Shown here in pieces: positions 30,991 through 37,932 of a stretch of 64,000 nt of DNA. How positions within the stretch are numbered: the first letter of the stretch is position 1; each line of letters begins with the position of its first letter. This DNA comes from Mycolicibacterium goodii (GTDB lineage: Bacteria > Actinomycetota > Actinomycetes > Mycobacteriales > Mycobacteriaceae): assembly GCF_022370755.2 (NCBI RefSeq), contig NZ_CP092364.2, forward strand, positions 6,324,001-6,388,000. Reading direction: 5' to 3'. A program made the position numbers and the translations under genes. The notes beneath the pieces were generated by a model. That model saw nothing but the letters and a program-made list of their open reading frames with translations. It was not told the origin of the DNA and did no database searches.

Positions 30991-32399
30991 GGCTGTGCGG
31001 CGAGATATCGGAGGCACCGGATTCCCGGCATGAAGAAGTACGCACCGCCGACGGTGTGGACGAACCGGGGCAGGCCCGTCACGCGCCTGCGGACCGGTTC
31101 GCGCTGCACGGTGAAGGTGCCGCCGGGAACACCGTTGCCGCGGGCGCCGGTGATGGGATCGTCCTCGGCGTACCCGCCGTCGAATTTGGTGCTGTTGGCC
31201 CAGGTGTGCTGGATGAATTCGAACTGCCTGCCGATCTGGGTGTTGAAACAGATGAAGTGCAGGCCGCGGTCGACGCCGTCGTCGGGCACACCGATCATGT
31301 CGGCGGGGTCGAGCGTCGGCGACAGCGGCGGCCCGTACGCGCGGCCGCGGCGGATGATGCGGTGACGCTTGCCGACGTCGATCGACCGGTCGGACCCGGG
31401 TGACGGATCGAGGGCGTCACGGGGGTTCGACCGCCGCAGATGCGCACCGATCGGGCAGTTGAACCCGGCGCCGTCGCCGGAGCGGAAGTACATGAAATCG
31501 TTGTCGTCGGCGAGCGCGGGGTTGTCGGCCGTCGGGGTCTTCACGAGCGGCGCGCCGCTGGGCCAGCGGCCGACCATCTTGGCGGCCAGGCCCACACACG
31601 CGGCCACCCGTTCGGTGCCGAGCACGTCGCCCGACCGCTCGGACACGCTGTTCCAGAAGCCCGCCACGTCCTGCCTGAGTTGGCGGAACACCAGATAGCT
31701 GCCGTTCTTGCCGAGGTCTCGGCGCCCCGGTTGGTCGGCGGCCAAGGGAAGCAGATCGTGCGGGTCGGCGGTGGGATCGACCACCGGTCGGTCCGTGTAC
31801 TGACCGTAGGCGTTCGGGTATCCCAGCAGGAATTCGCCTGCGGCCACGGTGTTGCCGGGTGCACCGTCGTCGTAACCCGCCACCGCGGGTTGCGAGATAC
31901 CGTCGCGGAAACCGAAGTGCTCCTTGCGTCCCGGCAGCGTCAGTGAGTCGAGTCGGCCGACTGTGTGTACACCCGCCTCGGGCAGGCGATGGCTCGATTC
32001 CAGTTCGGCCACCTCGGTCGCGTCGCGCGCATAGAGCATCAACAGCACGTCGACTTTCCCGGCGTCCCAACGCCACGCAGACGGGCAACTCGTGCCGTGA
32101 TCGCCGAGGATCCGTCGGCGATGCCGGCTGCCGGACATCCCCTCGCGGAATTCACCTGCGAGCATCGCGAATTGCTCGTCCGGCAACCCGAGCTTCAGCA
32201 GACCCGAAGGTGTGAAGGCGATGTTGGTGCACGTGTCGGTGACGGCGGGCGTGCCGGTGCTGTCGCGCAACGGCAGTCGTGTCAGCCATCGTCTCGTGGC
32301 TCCGACGTCGTCGATCCGCAGCAGCAGGAACGCCGCGTTGTCGAGGGCACCGTACCCGTGCAGCACGATGCCCTGGATGTCGTCTAGTTCGAGCGGCAT
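30987..32399 (-). CDS. DyP-type (dye-decolorising) heme peroxidase
   Basis: 470 residues from ATG 32399. The DyP signature GxxDG is 'GFRDGISQP' (163-171) with catalytic Asp166; the proximal heme ligand is His320 in 'PIGAHLRRSNPRD', and a conserved Arg follows in 'HRIIRRGRAYG'. C-terminal 'GLHFICFNTQIGRQFEFIQ' is also family-typical. No Tat or Sec signal and no encapsulin partner is seen, so it acts in the cytoplasm or at the membrane with the operon's other proteins. It overlaps the upstream gene by 16 bases and doxX by four. Likely uses peroxide made by, or removed for, the alpha-dioxygenase-like enzyme. Confidence 0.92.
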   Translation of the reverse strand: MPLELDDIQGIVLHGYGALDNAAFLLLRIDDVGATRRWLTRLPLRDSTGTPAVTDTCTNIAFTPSGLLKLGLPDEQFAMLAGEFREGMSGSRHRRRILGDHGTSCPSAWRWDAGKVDVLLMLYARDATEVAELESSHRLPEAGVHTVGRLDSLTLPGRKEHFGFRDGISQPAVAGYDDGAPGNTVAAGEFLLGYPNAYGQYTDRPVVDPTADPHDLLPLAADQPGRRDLGKNGSYLVFRQLRQDVAGFWNSVSERSGDVLGTERVAACVGLAAKMVGRWPSGAPLVKTPTADNPALADDNDFMYFRSGDGAGFNCPIGAHLRRSNPRDALDPSPGSDRSIDVGKRHRIIRRGRAYGPPLSPTLDPADMIGVPDDGVDRGLHFICFNTQIGRQFEFIQHTWANSTKFDGGYAEDDPITGARGNGVPGGTFTVQREPVRRRVTGLPRFVHTVGGAYFFMPGIRCLRYLAAQP

Positions 32400-33745
32400 G
32401 GTCGGTCCCAGGGGATGCTGTCCAGTCGCCTCGCGACCCAGTTCGACGCGGGAAGGTCGTTTCCGCAACCGAATCGGCGCAGCCACCGCCGCGTCTGATC
32501 ATCGTCCATCGGCGTCGAAAGTCCCTGCCGGATGGCTTCGTTGTTCGCGATGTTCTTGGTGGTCAGGTGAGGGTAGGCGCTGTACCAGACGTTGCTGGGC
32601 GCCTGCCGCGTGGGAAGCAGCCGCTTGTAGGCCTTTTCGTCGGTGATGCCGCCGAAGAACAGGAACCGCGTGCGCGGGAAGCCGTCGCCGTTGCTGAAGA
32701 TCGCGTTGAGACCCCAGAACGCCTTGTCGATGAAGTCGTTCATGTAGCTCTCCAGGCTGCCGTCGTAGTTGCTGGCGAAGAACAGTCCGCGGTTGTCGTT
32801 CATCCGCACCCACCGGGCGAAGTGGATGGTGTTCAGCCCGGACAGTGTTCCGCGGTTGTAGATGTGCCGGGTGGCGTAGTCGGTGAGGAACAGGATCGCG
32901 GTGGTGGTCACACGACGGAACCAGCCGGGTTTGAGGAACCCGACGGCGACGATCTGGTTGTGCACCCAGAAGTCCTCATCGTCGCGGAACGCGCGGACCA
33001 CTTCGGCATCCGCTGATCGGGTATCGGGCTGATCGTGCTTCTCGTGACGGCGCAGCAGTACCAGAAACAGGGCAAGGCCCGGGATGACGGCGGGCAGGAA
33101 CGCCACGGTCATCAGGATCAGCGCGACGACCCAGAAATACCGGTGCACCGCCTCTTTGGCACGCCATGTCCATTCGGGCGCCTCCGCGGGCCGCAACGCC
33201 CACGTGAGGTCCTCGCGGCCGCGCACGAAGTCGACGATCGCGCCCTTGATCTTAGCCGGGTCGATCGAGTCGAAGTCGCTCGAGTCCAGGAAGTCGTTGA
33301 TCTCGCGCTGCAGGTGGTCCTCCTGCTCGATCTGTGTGACCGTGCGGCCGCGCCGGTTGATGTGTGCCGCAGCGGCTTTGACCTGATGGCTGCGCAGGAA
33401 TGCCCGCCGGTCGGTTGCCGACGGTGCACGCGGGTAGCCCACACAGTGCGAGAACACCGCGTCGAGGCCGTGGCCGCACACCGTGCAGAGTTCGTCGATG
33501 TGCCTTCGCAGTGGGGCGTCGACATCGGTCAGCAACGCGACCTGCGCGGGCACCGGACGACCGTCCAGGTCCGTGGTCGGGTCGAACAACACGATCCTTG
33601 CGAAATGCACACCGCCGAGTGCTTCGAAGGGCATCTCGGGCCAGCGCTCGACATGCTCGGGGATCCGGCCGAGCAGCGTGCGCAGCGAGTCCACTCGACC
33701 CGCGTCGACCTCGGCGAGAACCGTGAAAGCCTCCTGATGCGTCAT
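32384..33745 (-). CDS. Unrecognised membrane-anchored protein with duplicated domain
   Basis: 453 residues. Two halves repeat the same motif order. The first has 'VHFARIVLFD' (46-55) and 'GLDAVFSHCVGYP' (93-105). The second has 'IHFARWVRMND' (307-317), 'FFASNYDGSLESYMNDF' (322-338) and 'GLNAIFSNGDGFP' (345-357). Between them lie charged helices and one or two membrane spans ('YFWVVALILMTVAFLPAVIP', 203-222, then 'GLALFLVLL'). The repeats read like a ferredoxin-fold, DyP-related domain without heme ligands. It sits in the alpha-dioxygenase/DyP operon, so I infer a scaffold or redox partner at the membrane. No function known to me. Confidence 0.75.
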   Translation of the reverse strand: MTHQEAFTVLAEVDAGRVDSLRTLLGRIPEHVERWPEMPFEALGGVHFARIVLFDPTTDLDGRPVPAQVALLTDVDAPLRRHIDELCTVCGHGLDAVFSHCVGYPRAPSATDRRAFLRSHQVKAAAAHINRRGRTVTQIEQEDHLQREINDFLDSSDFDSIDPAKIKGAIVDFVRGREDLTWALRPAEAPEWTWRAKEAVHRYFWVVALILMTVAFLPAVIPGLALFLVLLRRHEKHDQPDTRSADAEVVRAFRDDEDFWVHNQIVAVGFLKPGWFRRVTTTAILFLTDYATRHIYNRGTLSGLNTIHFARWVRMNDNRGLFFASNYDGSLESYMNDFIDKAFWGLNAIFSNGDGFPRTRFLFFGGITDEKAYKRLLPTRQAPSNVWYSAYPHLTTKNIANNEAIRQGLSTPMDDDQTRRWLRRFGCGNDLPASNWVARRLDSIPWDRPCRSN

Positions 33746-33750
33746 CGTCG

Positions 33751-34221
33751 TCAGCCGCTCGAACGAATGACGAACCACCCGACGCGTTTTCGCCGAAGCC
33801 ACACGACGCCGAGGTAGAGGCCCGGACCCACCAACCGGATCTCATCGCGCACCATGCGTGCCAGGACCGAGGTCGCCGAGTAGTCGATGAGAACACAATC
33901 GCGCCCGTCCACCCAGCTGTCCGCGACGGACAGCCTGGCCTTGACGAGTCGCAGACCCAGCGGTGTCACCTTGTTGCGCAGGATGCCCGCGCGGCGGTCG
34001 AGCACCTTGCCCTGCCACACGAGTGCGCGCACGAGCCGCGCCAGCGGTTTGGTCACCCGCGTACCCGGCCAGGCCAACAACGTTCCCGTGGTGTCCCCGT
34101 CGGGGACGGGGCCTGCGGGCGACTGACGGAACACCGTGTCGAGCGTGGTGTTGTCGCAGGCGAGCAACCACGCCTCGTCGAGCGGATCCGGCCGTGCCAG
34201 TTGTGGTTCTGGGCTTGTCAT
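33751..34221 (-). CDS. Unrecognised conserved protein in peroxidase operon
   Basis: 156 residues from ATG 34221, overlapping the alpha-dioxygenase-like gene by four bases. Composition is mixed alpha/beta: 'DEAWLLACDNTTLDTVFRQS', 'VWQGKVLDRRAGILRNKVTP', 'SWVDGRDCVLIDYSATSVLA' and 'IRLVGPGLYLGVVWLRRKRV'. The last part, G-P-G-L-Y-L-G, is typical of small beta-barrel proteins of lipocalin-like type seen with fatty-acid enzymes, so lipid or heme binding is possible. No signal peptide or membrane span. Function inferred only from operon context. Confidence 0.7.
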   Translation of the reverse strand: MTSPEPQLARPDPLDEAWLLACDNTTLDTVFRQSPAGPVPDGDTTGTLLAWPGTRVTKPLARLVRALVWQGKVLDRRAGILRNKVTPLGLRLVKARLSVADSWVDGRDCVLIDYSATSVLARMVRDEIRLVGPGLYLGVVWLRRKRVGWFVIRSSG

Positions 34222-36032
34222 CGTCGGGCCTTCCCCACGTGGGGCCATGGCGCGAAGGCGTTCTTCTGTTGACACAGCACGGGCGCGAGTTCCGGATAGT
34301 GGCGCAGCAGGACCGAGCCCATGTCGTTGTCGGCGATCCAGGCGATGCCCTCGGGTGTGTATACGCGTGGCGTGAAGTCCACGGTGAAGAACCGGTCGCT
34401 CTTGAGGCGGCGGGTCGCCATCAGCACGAAGATCCGGAATGCGGTGTCGCTGAACCCGAACCCGTCGGGCAGCTTTTCGCCGAACATGCCGACCATGGCG
34501 TCGACCTTGTCGATGTCGCCACCGTAGATCTCGCGCAGCTTGACGGCGGTCGCCGGGTCACCGTTGCTGATCTCGTCGAACGACGTGGTTTCCTTGAGAC
34601 GCAGTTGGCGGCGGAACTCGTTGTAACGCGGTACCCCGCGCTCGCGGGAGCGGATGATGTCGGTGGCGATCAGGTCGATGGTGTTGCCGTCGGTGCGGTC
34701 GAAGCGGCGCATGAAATTGGGGCTGTTGTGTAGCGTGACCGCGCCGGGGTGCGCGATGCCGAGTGAGTACAGGCAGTCGGCCGGGCCCATCCGTTTGAGC
34801 ACGCCGCGCGAGTTCGCGCCACCGTGGATGTCGTCGAACGACAGACGTTGTGGGCCGGACTTCCCCGTGATGCTGACGAAATCGTAGTCGTCGGGGATCA
34901 ACGGATGCATGCGGTACACCGTGACGAAGTCCTCGGTGATGGAGTACGGCGCGCTGTGGTGCTCGGTCTCCGACCCCAGGATGCCGCTGATCAGATCGCC
35001 CGAGCCGATCCGTCCGACCAGCTGCCCCACCTTCTCGCCGGCCAGGCCGAACCAATTGGCCCGCATGCCGATCTGCAACGTGGGGTGGCCGAGGATCGCC
35101 GGGGTCCATTCGATCGTGTGGATCTTGGCGATCAGCGCGGCGTTGATCATTCGCGCCTTGTTGAAGATCTGGTCGCCCGACCACGTCGGGTAGGCGGCCC
35201 GGAGCCGGTCGCAGATCGCGTTGTGCTCGCGCATGAAGATCGTGCCCATCAACTCCAGCCCCAACCACCAGCCGTCTTCTCCGCCGGAGGCCCCGATCAG
35301 GCTCGGGTCGATGTCGATGAGGCCGTCGGCGCTGACGCGCACCTTGCCGTCGTTGTCTTTCTTGTCGGTGCGGATCGCGTCCTGGAACGCCTGGTTGCTG
35401 CCGTAGATCTGTGAGGCATCCCACCAGTGGGTCTCTTTGTTGATGAAGGTCGTCGGCTGCTGTCCCGGCAGCGCAGTCGGGTCCGCGAGCGTGGACGGGA
35501 TCCGGATACTCGCGCGGTCGCCGTTCACCTCCCAGTCGTCCCCCTCGGGTACCGGGATCTCGATCATCTTCGACGGGTCGGTGTCGTGGCTGAACCAGTC
35601 GCGCGTCTCGAATTGCAGCCACGCCGCGGCGAGGATGTTGAGTGTCGTTGCCGGCTTGAAGGTGTCACGTCGCATCAATTCGTTGCTGATCACGCGCGGG
35701 TTGGGGTCGATCAGTCGCGGTGGCTGCTCGGCGCGGGCAAGGGGAAGCGGCACGTTGCGGCCGAACCGGGTGCCCGCCATGCCCATCGAGGGTTCGGCCA
35801 GGTCGTTGTACGAGCCGTCGGCGGTGCGGTTGGTGAGGTACTCGGCCGGGGCATGTGCCGGCGCCGGCGGTGGATCACCCGCGTACGTGTCGTAGAGGTT
35901 GTGTTCGCGCAACGCGTCGCGGATGCCGATCAGGACACCGATTCCGATCCACGGCGGCAGCTTGTCCCACCCGATCCGTCGGTCGACGATCTCAGTGGCT
36001 TTGATGAATGACCGCATCAGCAGTGCGCGCAT
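34218..36032 (-). CDS. Alpha-dioxygenase-like heme peroxidase (animal peroxidase family)
   Basis: 604 residues. It closely follows plant fatty-acid alpha-dioxygenases: distal His149 in 'DWFSHDTDP', 'HWWDASQIYGSN' (202-213), 'GWWLGLELMGTIFMREHNAI' (254-273), 'KIHTIEWTPAIL' (303-314), and 'VYRMHPLIPD' (372-381), where Tyr373 and His376 occupy the catalytic tyrosyl and proximal heme-ligand places (COX Tyr385/His388 spacing). Such enzymes add O2 to carbon 2 of fatty acids, giving 2-hydroperoxides that decay to shortened aldehydes. No signal peptide. Second Met at residue 6 is an alternative start; the longer start overlaps the upstream gene by 41 bases. Substrate and product are inferred from family. 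Confidence 0.87.
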   Translation of the reverse strand: MRALLMRSFIKATEIVDRRIGWDKLPPWIGIGVLIGIRDALREHNLYDTYAGDPPPAPAHAPAEYLTNRTADGSYNDLAEPSMGMAGTRFGRNVPLPLARAEQPPRLIDPNPRVISNELMRRDTFKPATTLNILAAAWLQFETRDWFSHDTDPSKMIEIPVPEGDDWEVNGDRASIRIPSTLADPTALPGQQPTTFINKETHWWDASQIYGSNQAFQDAIRTDKKDNDGKVRVSADGLIDIDPSLIGASGGEDGWWLGLELMGTIFMREHNAICDRLRAAYPTWSGDQIFNKARMINAALIAKIHTIEWTPAILGHPTLQIGMRANWFGLAGEKVGQLVGRIGSGDLISGILGSETEHHSAPYSITEDFVTVYRMHPLIPDDYDFVSITGKSGPQRLSFDDIHGGANSRGVLKRMGPADCLYSLGIAHPGAVTLHNSPNFMRRFDRTDGNTIDLIATDIIRSRERGVPRYNEFRRQLRLKETTSFDEISNGDPATAVKLREIYGGDIDKVDAMVGMFGEKLPDGFGFSDTAFRIFVLMATRRLKSDRFFTVDFTPRVYTPEGIAWIADNDMGSVLLRHYPELAPVLCQQKNAFAPWPHVGKARR

Positions 36033-36402
36033 CGCGGCCTCCTTTCCAGGCGGTGATGGCCAATACCGTGTTGAACGCCGAAATGGCGATGCTCGTCGCG
36101 CCCGGTTTGCGTCCCAGGTCGCCCCGCGCCGTGGTGATGGCCGCCGAGACGGTGTCGGACGCGTGAATCAGCACGGCCAGTCGCTCGGCCCGCCGAAGTT
36201 CGGCACCGCGAAGCAGCAACAGATCCAGCCCGATGAGCACCGTCCGGATGCCGAACATGCGGAACGGGTAGGTGCCGGAGCGGTCGACCGACGTGTCGAC
36301 GCCGAGGCGGCCGAGCAGTTTTTCCGGCGCCAGCAGTCCGGCGATGCCGTTGAGGAGCCTGATCGCCGCGAGCGTCTTGCGCGCGACCGTTGCCTCCAAC
36401 AC
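35992..36402 (-). CDS. Small membrane protein, first gene of peroxidase operon
   Basis: 136 residues, probably three or four weak membrane helices: 'AAIRLLNGIAGLLAPEKLLG', 'PFRMFGIRTVLIGLDLLLLR', 'LAVLIHASDTVSAAITTA' and 'TSIAISAFNTVLAITAWKG'. 'MFGIRTVLIGLDLLL' resembles DUF4267-type small membrane proteins. It is the promoter-proximal gene of the alpha-dioxygenase/DyP/DoxX operon and its end overlaps the next gene. Function unknown. Confidence 0.7.
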   Translation of the reverse strand: MLEATVARKTLAAIRLLNGIAGLLAPEKLLGRLGVDTSVDRSGTYPFRMFGIRTVLIGLDLLLLRGAELRRAERLAVLIHASDTVSAAITTARGDLGRKPGATSIAISAFNTVLAITAWKGGRDARTADAVIHQSH

Positions 36403-36438
36403 CTCGACACCTCCCGTGGTCGATCAGTGGTGGCTCGA

Positions 36439-36496
36439 GCGTGGCGGTTTCTCGTGCGGGACAAACGAGTAGTCGGCTACTCGTTTTCCGCCACGC
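36439..36496. promoter_or_regulatory. Nested palindromic operator between peroxidase operon and WS/DGAT gene
   Basis: A perfect inverted repeat AAACGAGTAG-N4-CTACTCGTTT (36463-36486) lies inside a second one, GCGTGGCGG (36439-36447) and CCGCCACGC (36488-36496). The ten-base inner arms look like a TetR/MarR-type operator. It is 37 bp upstream of the minus-strand operon's first start and 22 bp upstream of the plus-strand acyltransferase start, so one regulator could control both directions. No regulator gene is adjacent. Confidence 0.65.
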
Positions 36497-36517
36497 CGCA
36501 GTGGATATCAGCGTTGA

Positions 36518-37891
36518 ATGAACCGGATGCAGCTCATGTCGCCGACCGATTCCATGTTCCTGATCGCCGAGTCGCGTGAGCACCCGATGCATGTGGGCGG
36601 CCTTGCGTTGTACGACCCGCCGAAGGACGCGGGGCCGACGTTCGTGCGCGAGCTGTACGAGGAGATGACGGCGCACACGGATTTCCAGCCGGTGTTCCGT
36701 AAGCATCCGGCCACCGTGCTCGGCGGCATCGCCAACGTGGGCTGGACGGTCGACGACGAGGTCGACCTCGACTACCACCTGCGTCGCTCGGCGCTGCCGT
36801 CGCCGGGCCGCGTCCGTGAGCTTCTCGAGCTGACCTCACGCGTCCACGGCACGCTGCTGGACCGGCACCGGCCGCTGTGGGAGGCGTATCTCATCGAGGG
36901 CCTGGCCGACGGCCGCTTCGCGGTCTACACCAAGCTGCACCACTCGCTGATCGACGGGGTGTCGGCGATGAAGCTCATCGAGCGCACGCTGTCCGAGGAC
37001 CCGAACGACACCACGGTGCGGGTTCCGTGGAATCTGCCTCGGCGCGAATCGTCGCGCAGAGCAGGTTCGTCGTCGTTGGTGCGCACCGCGACCGGCGCCG
37101 CGACGTCACTGGCGGCGCTCGCGCCGTCGACACTCAAGCTCGCCCGCGCGGCCCTGCTCGAACAGCAACTCACGTTGCCGTTCGGTGCGCCCAGGACGAT
37201 GTTCAACATCAAGATCGGCGGGGCCCGTCGCGTCGCGGCGCAGTCGTGGCCGCTGGAGCGGTTGCACCGCATCAAGGCCGTCACGGGCGCCACCATCAAC
37301 GACATCGTGCTCGCCATGTGCGCGGGCGCGTTGCGGGCGTATCTGCTGGAGCAGGCCGCACTACCGGACCGGCCGCTGATCGCGATGGTGCCGGTGAGCC
37401 TGCGCCGCGAACACGAGGCCGACGCGGGCGGCAACATGGTCGGTACGATCCTGTGCAGCCTGGGCACCGACGTCGAGGACCCCGCCGAGCGGCTCACGGT
37501 GATCCGCCGGTCGATGGCCGACAACAAGAAGGTGTTCTCCGAACTGCCGCGCCTGCAGGCGCTCGCGTTGTCGGCGCTGTTGATCGCGCCGCTCGGGCTC
37601 ACCGCGGCGTTCCCGGGTTTCGTCGACGCCACGGCGCCGCCGTTCAACCTCGTGATCTCGAACGTGCCGGGACCGAAGAAGCCGCTGTACTGGCGCGGGG
37701 CCCGCCTGGCGGGCAACTATCCGCTGTCGATCGCGCTGGACGGGCAGGCCCTCAACATGACCGTGGTGAGCAACGCCCACAACCTGGACTTCGGGTTGGT
37801 CGGCTGCCGCCGCAGCGTGCCGCACCTGCAGCGGTTGCTGGGCCACCTGGAGACCTCGCTGAAGGACCTTGAGACGGCGACGGGCGCCTGA
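36518..37891 (+). CDS. Wax ester synthase/diacylglycerol acyltransferase (WS/DGAT)
   Basis: 457 residues. The catalytic HHxxxDG is 'KLHHSLIDGVSAM' (~140-152); 'PTDSMFLIAESREHPMHVGG' at the start and 'NLVISNVPGPKKPLYWRGAR' near residue 377 are the other WS/DGAT signatures, with the fold halves joined as in papA-type acyltransferases. These enzymes esterify acyl-CoA to diacylglycerol or fatty alcohols at the membrane/lipid droplet surface. It is divergent from the fatty-acid-oxidation-like operon across a nested palindrome. Confidence 0.93.
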   Translation: MNRMQLMSPTDSMFLIAESREHPMHVGGLALYDPPKDAGPTFVRELYEEMTAHTDFQPVFRKHPATVLGGIANVGWTVDDEVDLDYHLRRSALPSPGRVRELLELTSRVHGTLLDRHRPLWEAYLIEGLADGRFAVYTKLHHSLIDGVSAMKLIERTLSEDPNDTTVRVPWNLPRRESSRRAGSSSLVRTATGAATSLAALAPSTLKLARAALLEQQLTLPFGAPRTMFNIKIGGARRVAAQSWPLERLHRIKAVTGATINDIVLAMCAGALRAYLLEQAALPDRPLIAMVPVSLRREHEADAGGNMVGTILCSLGTDVEDPAERLTVIRRSMADNKKVFSELPRLQALALSALLIAPLGLTAAFPGFVDATAPPFNLVISNVPGPKKPLYWRGARLAGNYPLSIALDGQALNMTVVSNAHNLDFGLVGCRRSVPHLQRLLGHLETSLKDLETATGA

Positions 37892-37932
37892 CATCCCGTT
37901 TTGGGTAGACCAAATAGGAAAGGTCACGCAAA

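Noticed and set aside
37892..37932. Cobalamin riboswitch before the B12-dependent dehydratase
   Set aside because: Only 41 bases separate it from the preceding gene and no B12-box-like sequence is seen; there is no room for the aptamer.
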